64,000 bases of DNA from assembly GCF_030272615.1 (NCBI RefSeq), contig NC_081413.1, forward strand, positions 557,529,136-557,593,135, written 5' to 3'. The first letter of the stretch is position 1, and every line of letters starts with the position of its first letter. The DNA is from Cryptomeria japonica (Eukaryota; Streptophyta; Pinopsida; Cupressales; Cupressaceae). The position numbers and the translations under genes are program-made. Below the pieces are notes generated by a model. That model was not told the DNA's origin. It saw nothing but the letters and a program-made list of their open reading frames with translations, and ran no database searches. This document shows, one piece after another, positions 1-11,879 of the stretch.

Positions 1-1986
1 GATAAAAAACAATAGGATTGTGGCTATATAGGGGTTTACCTTGGTCAACCCCCTTGTTTTGGTGATTTCCACCTCCACAAATAGCCGATATTGAAATTCA
101 AGGAGGGACTGGGATGGTAGGTTGCCCTGGTCCCAACAATATTTCTCTGACCTTTGGGGAATGAAAGATAATGGGGTTATAATATTGAATCCAACTCGGT
201 GACTCAAACTATAATATATAGATACGCGGGATATGCCTTGAAGATTGAAATTAGGGTAAGATTAGGATTAAATCATGATTAAATATTAAAAAGGGGCACA
301 CCTAGGATCAAGGGCCTAATTTTATGATATGTTAATTGATAAGAAAGGACTTAGGTTTAATTAAATTATTAATTAAATGCCTAAGAAAGTCGTATAATGC
401 ATAATGGAATGAGACACACAAAGGTGAGTTCAAGGGGGTACAATTTATGACACTACACTTTTACAATTATATTGTGAGGAAAAACACCACCTTCTCTTCG
501 TCTATATAGATTATATTGAAGGTATGTCTAATATAAGCACCTCAAATATGCTCTCTCACTCTAGGATTATAATTAGTTGACACAATGGTAAGAATGTCTA
601 ATTACAACCACTCACTATCATGTATGCAAAGCACATGTTTTGCAAACATGAATTCTTAAATATGCATACATCCTCAATAAAGTATGGAAACTTGATGTAA
701 ATGAAAAACATTAGTGCAAATAGAAAAACTATAATTAGAATGTCCATCCATTCATTGAGTATAACTCCCTTCTTGTCAAGAGATTTTATGCTCTCCAACC
801 AAAATAAAATAATGATGATTCTCATATAAGAGGTGCTTGTTCTTTCTTTAAATTTTAATTGCCTCATATGATGAAATTACTCTATTATTTATGGTTTGAT
901 GGACAATCATAGTATACTTCAAACCCCTAACATACATGTGATAGGAAAATTAAATATTTAAGGTTGTCCATGCTTTGCTACACATGACTGCCATATCATC
1001 CATAACTCTCCAATTGACTCTTTTAATTATTTTTACAACCTTGAATTTCCATCCAAATAACTTTTTTAAACAGTTCTATTTATTTTTGTATCCTTATCTT
1101 AGGGATGTGACACAAATTAGAAGATTTGATTAGCATGTTAGGTTGAATCAACATGAGTCATGTCAATTCACAAGGTTTGTTTTATAAATCATGTCAATCA
1201 TGTGACACTTGAATACATTACCGATTATCAAATCTATAAACTTGTCTTCGTTTTCTTTAGTATGCTTGGTGTTGTGATTCCATGCTACTTTTATAATTTA
1301 TGCTATTGTAATTCCCAAGGATGTGATCATTAAATTTTTTACATAAATTTATTTTATAAAAAATCATTCCTTGTTATTCTATTTCATTTATATCAATATA
1401 TGACATTTTAAAAATATTTTATTTAACATATATTGCAATGATCATCTCCATCCTAACTTGGGATTGTGTATGTGGGTAGTTGTATTGTTCAACAAATTAG
1501 TTGTAGTTGTTCCTATTTCTCTTGTTTGTACTACTTCTCTGCAATTTATGACATATTGGGGTATGTTTCATCCAACCTTTTGGTTACCTTTGTATAGGTT
1601 TGGGACCCTTGTTTCCATCTTACCTTAATAAAAACATGCGTTGTAATTTTATTTTAGTATTTACTTAATGTGCAATGTATTACACTTCCTTAATTGAATA
1701 TTACTCATTTTTTCAAACTACTCTCCACCAAATATCAACACATTCCATTAAACTTTCAATTAGTTCATCTATTGGATCCAAAATAAATCAAACCAAATGT
1801 CCATTATCAAATAACTCTTGAGACCTTTTTGGTGCACAAGTCGATCTACTAGCCAATCAAAAGCCTATATAAAATGAGATTTGTCCTCATCTAGATTATT
1901 TTTCTTTACTTGATTTACACTGTTTAGGATAACATTCTTCTCCAATGCATAGGAATGAAAGGAATTATAAAGAAGTACTCTATGTT
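1..1986. other. AT-rich intergenic DNA
   Basis: No coding region, RNA gene or complete mobile element is recognisable here on either strand. The longest open frame (minus strand, 598-867) has no recognisable motif and sits in low-complexity AT-rich sequence, so I do not call it. Confidence 0.5.
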
Positions 1987-2370
1987 ATACTTTTCTACTA
2001 AAGGATAATATCAATTACCATTTGACATAACAAAGACACTTGGACACAATGATGGAAAAAAAGTTGAGCCGAGTATAAAGGATTCAGATGCTAGTGTTTC
2101 AAATGGAAATGAAAGACACACAAGCACCATTTATTTTGTACTTTTTGATTGTAGATGTTGTTTTATGCATTAAAAAATACTTTTCTAATAAAGGTCAAGA
2201 TCCAATTACATTGCATGTAGCAAAGACACTTGGACGTGATGATGAAAAATAAGTTGATCTAGGTGTAGAGGATTCAAGTGCCAGAGTTTCAAATGGAAAT
2301 GAAAGAGATATGAGCACCATTTCTTTTTACATAATAATTCTAGATGTTATTTTATACATGGAAAAAATAT
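1987..2370. repeat. 190-bp imperfect tandem duplication
   Basis: Two adjacent diverged copies are visible. Matching landmarks lie 190 bp apart: the string caaagacacttggac at 2031 and 2221, and a shared block reading tttcaaatggaaatgaaag. Substitutions and small indels show an old duplication. No coding content is seen. Confidence 0.75.
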
Positions 2371-2480
2371 TCATACATAATATATAAAAATAATTCTCAA
2401 TTACGTGAATTCATAATACATAAATATATGGCATCCATTTTATTGTTTTCTCTAATTCTATATACCTAGTGCATAACCAA

Positions 2481-2795
2481 CTGGAGCGAGGCTTCCAAGC
2501 CAAGATCACAACTGCATTAACTTCCACAGAATAAGAGAGTGAGAGATAAATATTTCAGCAAGAAAGATAAATGATATTGTTGAGATACTTTAGAATATAC
2601 AATAGTCTTTCTTAAATAGGTAAGAGAGGTAGGTAGGAGATCACATGATATAGGCACGTGTCTCAATCATATGCAAGGGTTGGTAGAAGCCAACTACCCA
2701 ACTACAAATGTTAAATGCACCTAAATATTAAATGTAGTCGGTTACCTAAGTTGGACTTAATTAAGCATAAATAGGGAAAACAATTCACTCCAACA
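2481..2795 (-). repeat. LTR (3' copy) of a small minus-strand LTR element
   Basis: This segment recurs as a diverged copy split between 3670-3716 and 11621-11855. On the minus strand it starts TGTTGGAG (complement of 2788-2795) and is preceded by the polypurine run CTTAAGGGGG (complement of 2796-2805). That is the usual order of polypurine tract then 3' LTR. The other end (2481, plus-strand TGGAGC) is set by where similarity between the copies begins and is good to a few bases. The LTR length of about 315 bp is short. Confidence 0.65.
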
Positions 2796-3669
2796 CCCCC
2801 TTAAGTGTAACTTGGAGAAAAAATATTTGCAAATGATGCAATACTAATATGAAGATACAATATAATATGATTATGGGTCCTGACAACAAGGCCATGTTAG
2901 GTGCCCATGTATAATAAATCATGCAACTAATCTCTCACAAACAAAGAAAAGGAGAAAACCTCATGGGACAAAACTCCTCTAAAAAAATAGATAATGCAAA
3001 TCATGCGAGAGTGAAAGATAAAGTGATGTATGGAGGTCTCAACACTAATGCTCCCAATAACTACATCCATCATAATAATACAATTGATACCCCATAGGAG
3101 AGAAAGAGAGAGACCACGTAGCCCCCTATAGGGAATAATATCCTGCAAGAATAGCAATTGTTTGAAGACAAAACAAGATCTAATGCTTAAAAACCACTTG
3201 TCTCCCCTTAGGAAGAAACAAGACCATGCATAAATACAGGTATGCTTCCCATTTAGGATATTCATCGAAGGATAGAAGCATGAAAACTCAAGATGATGTA
3301 TCTGAAAATTGCTCATGTGTTTCCTTGTCTAAGTGAAATGATGATGCCACAATCCAATGAGGTACATGCTCAAACAAAGAAGAAAGTGACAAACTAGAAC
3401 TATGTGGAAACATATAGAGAACAAGAGCTCTCCAAAGATAAAAATGATGTGACAAAAAGAATGCGATGTTTGTCATCAAGGAGGGAGATATCCCCTCAAA
3501 TGCATCCTCTGAATCTATAATAGAAGACAAACAAACCAAGTTTGAGATACTATAAAGGAATCCATCTCACAACCATAAGTTTATTTTGTAAAGATGTATT
3601 CTAAATTCAAAAGACAATGATATTCTTGTTGATTAAGAATGATGGAAGTCTCAAACAATGACTCTGGGT
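2796..3669 (-). mobile_element. Internal region of small non-autonomous LTR element
   Basis: About 874 bp lie between the two LTR copies. No gag, protease, reverse transcriptase or integrase motif is readable in any frame; two short minus-strand open frames (2927-3316, 3288-3539) match nothing I recognise. Size and lack of coding place it with small non-autonomous retrotransposons (TRIM/SMART type) or a deletion derivative of a copia-like element. No convincing primer-binding site next to 3669 was found. Confidence 0.5.
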
Positions 3670-3716
3670 TGGAGCTAGAATCGTAATTGCAACAACTTCC
3701 AAAGAGAGAGAGAGAG
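3670..3716 (-). repeat. 5' LTR of the small element, left fragment
   Basis: Similar to the start of the LTR at 2481: both carry GGAGC followed by an acttcca stretch leading into GA-rich sequence. It is cut at the GA run by the Ty3/gypsy insertion, and the rest of the LTR resumes at 11621. Confidence 0.55.
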
Positions 3717-3726
3717 AGAGAGAGAG
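3701..3726. repeat. (GA)n microsatellite at left edge of gypsy insertion
   Basis: An uninterrupted GA dinucleotide run directly abuts the left LTR of the gypsy element. A longer GA run abuts the right LTR at 11572-11620, so the element appears to have inserted inside this microsatellite. Confidence 0.9.
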
Positions 3727-5304
3727 ATACTCACAAAGAAGTGTAGTTTGACTCATACACTAGGAATAGGTCTCATTGTGGGCTTCCTTGTTTTTCCTAT
3801 GCCCTTATCTCCTTTTTGAATCAACACCAACCCCCAAAATCCTTTGGAGAACTCTACCAATGTTTTTGCTCCAGTTACTCAATCAAGGTTAGGACTCACA
3901 GGAGTAAGTCCAACCACCAACATGTCTAATTATTTATCCTTCACTTGTAGGGGATTAGGAGGGATCTGAGATAGATTGTCAACTCCCACCATGTGGTTTT
4001 GGAGTGTTCTCCCTTTCATTTCTCTATCGCTTTCATAGATTCCTATTTTCAAGGCCTAGTAGCCCTATGAGCCCCTTTTAGCCCTCCTTTCTCAGTTTTT
4101 GCTCTTTTTTTCTAAAAAAATATAGAGGACCCTCTAAAATCTTTGATGATTCGGATACCCATTTGGACACTCTGCAAGATTTAGGGGACAAGGTGGTTTG
4201 ATAAGTTCGTATAGGTATGGCCCCTAAAATGACTCTTTTGAAGGGTTTTAGGCTTATAAGCTTTCTCCAATGGGATTTACTGATCTCCACACCCTGTCAG
4301 ACCTCCCTACTCATACTGGAGAACTATATAAAATCCAACTTCAATGCCAAACACTTCACATTATCAAATTAGATCACCCCTGCAAGAAATATTGAAAATA
4401 ACAATCATGCTCCTAGTCAGGCTATGGCAAAGTTTGCCTAGGGCATGCTTTCCAAATGCTCAAAAGAAACTTCCAGGTCTTGAAACTTGGTATATACACT
4501 ATACACAGACTCCATTACTCAAATCCCAAGGGCCATAGAGAAAAAACAATGGGAACTCAAGTTGGAGCCATTTCTAGGGCCTTAACCCCTTTACTCAAGC
4601 TGAGAGTAGTAAAACAAGAAAGAATTTTCAAACACCAATTAGATCTGCAAAATGAAATGTCACAAGTAATTTCCAAGCACTACAAAACATAGAATAAGCA
4701 CCCTTGAAGGTACAGTATAGAATTTAATCCATCTAGTATGGACTGTTATAAGCAAATTGACATTTTTTTTTAAAAACTAAGAAATTGCTTGAAGTTGCTT
4801 ATTGAGGAATTCAATCTTTTGATCTTTGAACTCTTCTACAATTTTTTGAGAGGCCTTATATATGCCTACTCAATCCAAACCAACCACCAATCAGTCCTCT
4901 AACTACCGATTTGAGCATTTTTCAAAAATTGCTCACATTGTTGCAAAATGTTGTCAAGCAAACATGACAACTTTTCCTCCACAATGCATTTTTACAACTT
5001 TTTCATATCTACACACTCTTTACCCCCTAGGATGGTTTCCTAACATCAAATAAACATTTCCAAAAGACTTATGAGGCCTTACAAGAAGTTTTACACAATT
5101 TTTCTATATGATGCCATTTTAGGCTTACAAAGGCACATTGGCCAAAATTGAGTAAATAAGTTAAGACTAAAGACAATAAAACTACAAATAACCTCAAAGC
5201 ACACTTTTGGACTTTTCAATAGTCCTTTATTCAATCATTGACCCAATGAGGATCATTCACTCCAAAATTTTGAAAGTTCATCAAGAAATCTAGGTGCTCC
5301 TGCA
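3717..5304 (-). repeat. Gypsy 3' LTR
   Basis: Direct repeat of 9994-11569. Its inner end at 5304 is the complement of TGCAGGAGC. Its outer end has lost the terminal TGATAGG seen at 9994-10000 and reads straight into the GA microsatellite, so the exact boundary is blurred by a few bases. Confidence 0.88.
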
Positions 5305-5322
5305 CCATACTCCCCCAATGAG
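5305..5322 (-). other. Polypurine tract of gypsy element
   Basis: On the minus strand the sequence next to the 3' LTR reads ATTGGGGGAGTATGG and then TGCAGG. A G-rich purine tract at this place primes plus-strand DNA synthesis in LTR retrotransposons. Confidence 0.75.
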
Positions 5323-5385
5323 AAAGAAGTCGAGTGACTCCTTTAGGAAACAAAGAGAGGTCAATTCCAACCTTTGGAAATTATT

Positions 5386-6660
5386 CTTCAGGTACCCAAG
5401 TGGCCTCAGATTATGGAAGATTTTTTTATTTAATCAAATTCTCCATGTAAGTGGTGTGCCTAGTCTTCTTGAGAATTCTTGAATCCAACACCTTCTTGGC
5501 TTGTAGCATGGTTGGAGGTGGCAAAGGAAGGTTTGAAAGAGGTTGAGAGACATCTAAAACTCTAATGGGTTCCTCTGGAAGTGTGCCTTTGTATTGCAGC
5601 AAGTCTGCAATATTGAAAATAGGAGACAAAGCTATGTCCCCGGGTAGATCAATTTTGTAAGCATTTTGCCCATACTTATCCAAGACCTTACAAGGTCCAA
5701 TCCTTCTCATATGAAGCTTTCTAGGGATACCTTTTTGAAGCCTTTCTTTTTTCAAGTGGACCATTACCAATTCACCAACAACAAATTGTACATTCTTCCT
5801 CTTTTTATCCACTTTGTCCTTGATCCTTTGAGAGTTTTCTTGTAAAGCCTGCCTAACTTGTTCATGAATCTCCTTCATGGACTGAGCCATGTCAACATCA
5901 TGTACACTCCTCTTCTCCATACTTCCAAGGTCTCTAAGCTCCAACACACCTCTTGGATGAATCTTATAAACTACTTCAAAAGGACTCATGTCGATTGATC
6001 TATTCACACTGTCATTATAAGCAAACTCAGCTTGGTGGATAATCTGATCCCAAACTTGCCCATACTCCTTTGTCAAACATCTGAGAAGGTTCCCAAGTGT
6101 CCTATTTACCACCTCTGTTTGGCCATCTGTTTGGGGATGGTATGTTGAGCTAAAAGATAAGTTAGTACCCAATCTCTGCCATAAAGCTCTCCAAAATGAC
6201 CAATGAATTTGGTATCTCTATCTAATGCTATGTTGATTGGCAAAACATGAATCCTAATGAATTATTTGAAAAACAAATGAGCAATATGGCTAGCATCATG
6301 AGTCACCTTACATGGAATACAATAGGCCATTTTACTAAATCTATCTACCACAACATAGATACTATCAAATCCAGTTTTGGTCTTGGGTAAACCAACAACA
6401 AAATTCACACTTACACACTCCCATGGCCGGTTTGGGATAGGTAATGGCTGATAGAGTCCAACATTAGAAGAGGTTCCCTTTGAATTTTGACAAACAACAC
6501 ATTGTTCAACATACTTTCTAATATCCCTTTGCATCTTTGGCCAATAATAGAATCTTTGAACAAGTTCCAAGGTTTTATTCAACCCAAAATGACCACTTAA
6601 GAAACCATTGTGCTTCTCTTGCATCAAATTCTCTCTCATGGACCCTCTTGGCACACAAAG
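5386..6660 (-). pseudogene. Gypsy integrase and chromodomain, decayed
   Basis: From 6660 downward the frame shows the integrase zinc-binding region (HFG near 6597, then CVVCQ near 6497), the core, and a C-terminal tail. The first catalytic aspartate is asparagine here (VNFVVGLP where family members have MDFV-LP). The second is kept (DRDTKF near 6205), as is the glutamate (QTDGQTE near 6115). A stop at about 6259-6261 and a one-base deletion near 6185 split the core between frames. Downstream of the tail, ATWVPEE (about 5388-5408) is a chromodomain signature, again after stops. The chromodomain directs integration to marked chromatin in related elements. The product is not functional. Confidence 0.88.
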
Positions 6661-6859
6661 TTACCCTCTTCTAAATAAAAGACCATCTTGCAAAGTAAAA
6701 TCTGCATATTCACTATGAAAATGATTCTTGAACTCTTGGCAAACCTTGTAGATGTCAGCAAAATCTTCATCATCTTGGTATAGCCCTTTGAAACTATCAA
6801 CCCCAATGCTCCTGAGCTGCACTTATTGAACTATTATCAACCTTCTACTTAATGCATCA

Positions 6860-8118
6860 GTAACCTTATTACATTGACCTTTCTTATGCTTAATGGTAAA
6901 AGTATAAGATTGCAAGTACTCTACCCATTTGATATACATATGATTCAATTTTTCTTGGGAGTTGAGGAAACTAAGAGCTTGATTATTAGTATAAACCACA
7001 AATTATTTAGGCAATACGTAATGCCTCCATTTTCTAAGTGCTTGAACAAGTGCATATAATTCCAAATCATAGGAAGAATACCTTTTCTTGGCTTCATTGA
7101 TCTTTTCACTAAAAAATGCAACTAGTCTATTGTCTTGGCTTAGAACTGCTCCAACTGCTATGTTGCTTGCATCACATTCAATGGTGAAGAATTTGTCAAA
7201 GCTTGGGAGAACAAGGACATGTTGAGTAGCCACCTTTGTCTTCAACAGTTCAAATCCCTTTTGTGCCTCTTTTGTCCATTGAAACTTAGTTTTTACACCT
7301 CCTTTGATTGTATCAAGCATAGGTACACATATCTCACTAGACCCTCTAATGAAATTCCTATAAAACTAAGCCAAATCGTGACAACTCCTCACTTCACTTG
7401 TTGTTTTAGGTGTAGGCTAACTGATTATGGCCTCCACCTTTGAGGTATCCATCTTCAAATCACCACTTGAGATTACAAACCCAAGATACACCCACTCTTG
7501 TTTCATGTACTCACATTTCTCTTAATTGATAGTTAGTTGTTCATCACATAATCTATTCAATACAATCTCAATATGCCTAAGATGTTCATCTTAAAATTTA
7601 CTAAAAATCAAGATGTCATCTAGATAAACAACATTAAATCTACCAATGTATTCTTGAGCACTTCATTCATGAGTCTCATGAATGTGCTAGGGGCATTAGT
7701 GAGTCCAAATGGCATAACAAGCCATTCATAAAGACCTTCTATGGGTTTTAATGTTGTCTTCCTCTCACTTCCCTCCTTAATTCTGATTTGGTGGTAGCCA
7801 CACTTGAGGTCTATCTTGGTGAAATACTTAGCACCCCCTAAACAATCCATCAAATCTTCAATTCTTGGAATAGGAAATCTATACCTGATTGTAATCTGGT
7901 TGATGGCTCTTGAGTCAGTAAAAAGCCTCCAAGTACCTCCCTTCTTTGGTGCCAAAATGATGGGAACCACACATGGGTTGATGCTCTTTCTTATCAGACC
8001 ATTATCCAAAAGTTCTTGGATTTTCTTATCCACTTCTTTGTTCTGCTCCAGTGTCATTTTGTAGGTTGCTTTATTAGGTAATGAGGCCTCAAGTATAAAT
8101 TCAATCTGATGGCTTATG
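6860..8118 (-). pseudogene. Gypsy reverse transcriptase and RNase H, decayed
   Basis: Reverse transcriptase motifs appear in order: [16 protein letters not shown], then [15 protein letters not shown], then [19 protein letters not shown]. The catalytic YLDDILIF is read from 7608-7631 but in another frame, because of a frameshift near 7640. RNase H follows at 7003-7320 (ECDASNIAVGAVLSQD, then SSYDLELYAL). Its later NQAL motif has asparagine where aspartate is usual, after an in-frame stop near 7000. A TGA near 8118 fits a CGA to TGA change. It would copy element RNA into DNA in virus-like particles, but is inactive here. Confidence 0.92.
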
Positions 8119-8445
8119 GCTCATTGAGGAGGCAAGGTAGTAGGTGTTCCATCACTTATAATCTCCTTAAACTGATTGAGTATTTGTTGCACTTCATCAG
8201 GAATACAAATCTTTTTGTCCTTCTTTTCCTCTTTTGGTTTCACAACAAGTGCAAACCCCACTCCTTCCTTGAGAGTGTCCAGGAACTCCTTCTCACCAAC
8301 TAATAGCACATTTGAACCCTTAGATATGATCTCTTCTTCATCTCCTATGGACTGAATTTTGTAAGGAACTCCATCTTTTTGAAAGGCGGAGGAATTCTTT
8401 TCTCCATGGTGTATTGCTTTTCTATCAAATTATCAAGGCCTACCT

Positions 8446-8693
8446 AGGAGTAGGTGGCATGCATCCATTGGCAAGATATCACACAAAATCTTGTCTTTGT
8501 ATCCTCCTATGGTAAACTCCACCCAAGTTTATTCATTCACCAAAACATGTTGCCCCTTGTTGAGCCAAGTAACCCTATAAGGATCACTATGTGCGATTCT
8601 TTGGAGTTTGAGTTTTCTTACTGCTTCTTTTGACACTATGTTATCAGTGGATCCTGAATCCACCACCACTCTACACACCTTACCCATGATCTT
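8446..8693 (-). pseudogene. Gypsy aspartic protease
   Basis: The minus strand carries VVVDSGSTDN (about 8635-8665), the retropepsin active-site motif D-S-G-S/T, followed by the hydrophobic second half ending LLLGRP near 8448. An in-frame TAA near 8530 interrupts it. It lies between gag and reverse transcriptase, as expected for the enzyme that cleaves the polyprotein. Confidence 0.82.
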
Positions 8694-9910
8694 TCACTTT
8701 ATCCTAAACAAGGATCTTCTTTGACTAGGTTCCTCCTTTACCAGTTCTTTGATCAAAACTCTTCTTATCATGAGGTTCTCTCCAACCTCGAAATATAAGC
8801 TCACCTCTGGTGTTTTCATATTTGTTGCATCCTCTTGGATATAACTCACTCTCCCTTCACCTCCTTGGGATGAAGAAGACTTCTTAGGGATTCTATAGGT
8901 TGGGTGCCCAAGTTGATGGCAGTTGTAGCACTTCATTTTGGAGAAATAGGACCCTCTTCCTGATCCACTAGACCTTCCTCTACTAGAGTTGCTAGATCCC
9001 CTTCCTCTATACTTTCTCTTGCTATTGGAATCCCCACTTTTCTCTACCAACTTGGATTTCCCTTGGGATCTTTGGTCTACACCTCTTCCACCATAGCTAC
9101 CTCTATGACCTCTGCCATCTCTTCCCCTACCTCTGCCTCTATTACTTTGCTCTTGTTTCTTTTTACTCTTCTCTTCCACCTTGAGTGCCAATTGATAACA
9201 CTTGTGGACAGTACTAGGACACAACAAGCTTAACTCTTCTTGGATATTCCACCACAAACCATTCAAGTACCTGGAAACCTTGATGCTTTCATCTTCTACC
9301 ACCTTGGATCTCAAACACAACTTCTCAAATTCTTTAGTGTAGCTGCTCACATCTAGTTCTCTTTGTCTCAAATTTTGTCTCCTCTTGTGTAGTTGGATAT
9401 CATAGTCTTCAGGGATATAGGCTTCTCTCACCTTGGCTAAAATTCCTTTCTAAGTGGCAATTGGGTTCTTACCCTCCTTTTGTCTCTCCTCTTAGATGAA
9501 CTTCCACCAACTCAAGGTTTCTCCTCTCAATATAGATTTGGCTACCTTCACCTTTTGGGCTTCACTAACTCCATCACACTCAAAGTGATTCTCTAACCCT
9601 TCAATCCACTCCATAACTACTTTTGGTTCCATTTTTCCACTAAAAACTGGCACTCTTCTAGAGACTTACCCCCTAAGGCTTTGATGGCTCTAAGGAAAGG
9701 TTCTTCTAGCAAGATAGGATCTGGTTTAGGTGTACCATCCTCCTCTACCACCTCTTTACCATTTTCTTCATTGACTTTGATAATCACCTTCTCAGTTTTG
9801 TCTTCTACTTCACCTAGTTTGTTCTCCAATTGTTCCAACTTTTCCCTGAGGAGCATATTCTCTTCCTCTTGGTCTTCGACCCTTTTGGTTAATTCTGCAT
9901 TAGTCACCAT
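8694..9910 (-). pseudogene. Gypsy gag, decayed
   Basis: The likely start is the ATG at 9908-9910. An N-terminal coiled-coil-like acidic stretch is followed by a gag core with LSWWKF near 9510, then a basic Arg/Gly/Ser-rich region and one zinc knuckle. The knuckle (about 8890-8935) reads C-X2-C-X4-H but has isoleucine where the last cysteine belongs, so metal binding should be lost. A frameshift near 9645 and stops near 9495 and 9450 break the frame. Gag forms the virus-like particle around element RNA. Confidence 0.85.
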
Positions 9911-9978
9911 TCTAAAAACTATTTTCACCCACTGACTCGGTCTCTGACTTCAACTAGTTCCTTCCCAAGTATTAACTT

Positions 9979-9990
9979 GCTCTAATACCA
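9979..9990 (-). other. Gypsy primer-binding site (tRNA-iMet)
   Basis: The minus strand reads TGGTATTAGAGC, one mismatch from the common plant tRNA-iMet site TGGTATCAGAGC. It lies 3 bases inside the 5' LTR end at 9994, the standard position. Confidence 0.9.
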
Positions 9991-9993
9991 CTT

Positions 9994-11569
9994 TGATAGG
10001 GAGATACTCACAAAGAAGTACAGTTTGACTCATACACTAGGAATAGGACTCATTGTGGGCTTCCTTGTTTTTCCTATTCCCTTCTCTCCTTTTTGAATCA
10101 ACAACACCAACCCCCAAACTCCTTTGGAGAACTCTCTACCAATTTGTTTGCTCCAATTACTCAATCAAGGTTAGGACTCACAGGAGTAAGTCCAACCACC
10201 AACATGTCTAATTCTTTATCCTTCACTTGCAAGGGATTAGGAGGGGTCTAAGATAGTTTTTCAATTCCCACCATGTGGTTTTGGAGTGTGCTCCCTTTCA
10301 TTTCTCTATCGCTTTCATAGATTCCTATTTTCAAGGCCTAGTAGCCCTATGAGCCACTTTTATCCCTCCTTTCTCAGTTTTTGCTCTTTTGTTCTAAAAA
10401 CTTCCAAAGGACCCTCTAAAAGATTTGATGATTCAGATACCCATTTGGACACTCTACAAGATTTAGGGGATGAGGAGGTTTGATAAGTCCGTACAAGTAC
10501 GACCCCCAAAATGACTCTTTTGAAGGGTTTTAGGCTTATAAGTTTTCTCCAATGGGGTTTACTGATCTCCAAACCCTGCCAGACATCCCTACTCATACTG
10601 GAGCACTATATAACATCCAAATTCAATTACAAACACTTGGCATTATCAGATTAGATCACCCCTGCAAGAAATATTGAAAATAGCAGTCATTCTCCTAGTC
10701 GGGCTATGACAGAGCTCGCCTAGGGCATGCTTTCCAAATGCTCAAAAGGAACTTCCAGGTCTTGAAACTTGGCAAATACACTATAAACAGACTCCATTAC
10801 TTGAATCCCAGAGGCCATAGAGAAAACACAATGGGAATTCAAGTTGGAGCCATTTCTAGGGCCTTAACCCCTTTACTCAAGCTGAGAGCAGTAAAAAAAG
10901 AACGAATTTTCAAACACCAGTTAGATATGCAAAATGAAATGTCACAAGTACTTTCCAAGCACCACAACAACACATACTAAGTACCCATGAAGGTACAGTA
11001 TGAAATATAATCCATCTAGTACGGACTATTATAAGCAAGTTGACAATTTGTTTTGAAAACAGGAAATTGCTTGAAGTTGCTTATTGAGGAATTCAATCTT
11101 TTGATCTTACAACTCTTCTAAAAAGTTTTGAGAGGCCTTATATATGCCTACTCAATCCAAACCAACCATCAATCGGTCCTCTAACTAAAAAAATTGCTCA
11201 CATTGTTGCAAAATATTGTTAAACAAACATGACAACTTTTCCTCCACAATGCATTTTTACAACTTTTTCATATCTGCGCACTCTTGACCCCCTAGGATGG
11301 TTTCCTAACATCAAATAAATATTTCCAAAAGCCTTATGAGGCCTTACAAGGAGTTTTACACAATTTTGCTATATGATGCCATTTTAGGCTTACAAAGGCA
11401 CATTGGCCAAAACTGAGTAAATAAGTTAAGACTAAAGACAATCAAACTACAAACAACCTCAAAACACACTTTTGGACTTTTCAATAGTCCTTTATTCAAT
11501 CATTGACCCAATGAGGATCATTCATTCCAAAATTTTGAAAGTTCATCAAGAAATCTAGGTGCTCCTGCA
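9994..11569 (-). repeat. Gypsy 5' LTR
   Basis: Bounded by TGATAGG at 9994 and CTCCTGCA at 11569 (plus strand), which gives TG...CA on the element strand. Length 1576 bp. It matches 3717-5304 along its whole length with scattered substitutions and short indels. Confidence 0.92.
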
Positions 11570-11570
11570 C

Positions 11571-11571
<1 letters not shown>

Positions 11572-11620
<49 letters not shown>
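11572..11620. repeat. (GA)n microsatellite at right edge of gypsy insertion
   Basis: About 24 uninterrupted GA units start two bases beyond the right LTR end. Together with 3701-3726 they form the two halves of the target site. Confidence 0.95.
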
Positions 11621-11623
<3 letters not shown>

Positions 11624-11855
11624 CACTAGGAAAGATAAGTGATATTGCTGAGATTCTTTACAGTGTACAGTGACCTTGATTAAATAGGAAAGAACGATAG
11701 GTAGGAGATCACATGATATGGACATGTGTCTCAATCATATGTGAGGATTAGTATAAGGCAACTATGCAGCTACAAACATTAAATGCACCTAAATATTAAA
11801 TGTACTTGGTTACCTAAGTTGGAATTAAGTAAACATAAATAGGAAAAATTATTTA
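11621..11855 (-). repeat. 5' LTR of the small element, right fragment
   Basis: Aligns with about 2557-2785. Shared landmarks are taggtaggagatcacatgat, the taaatgcacctaaatatta block and ggttacctaagttgga. It stops about ten bases short of the LTR end seen at 2795, where the DNA transposon starts at about 11856. Confidence 0.8.
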
Positions 11856-11879
11856 GGGCAAAGGCACAAAGTTGGGTCC

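Larger units (their letters stand above)
3717..11569 (-). mobile_element. Ty3/gypsy chromovirus LTR retrotransposon, decayed
   Basis: Element of about 7.85 kb with two long LTRs (3717-5304 and 9994-11569), a primer-binding site for initiator tRNA-Met, a polypurine tract, and internal order gag, protease, reverse transcriptase, RNase H, integrase, chromodomain on the minus strand. Integrase after RNase H defines Ty3/gypsy, and the terminal chromodomain motif places it among chromoviruses. In the first roughly 155 aligned LTR bases I count about nine substitutions and two small indels. Internal stops, frameshifts and altered catalytic residues show it cannot move by itself. Confidence 0.93.

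Noticed and set aside
598-867. 89-residue minus-strand open frame as a gene
   Set aside because: No motif, low-complexity AT-rich context, no promoter or splice support.
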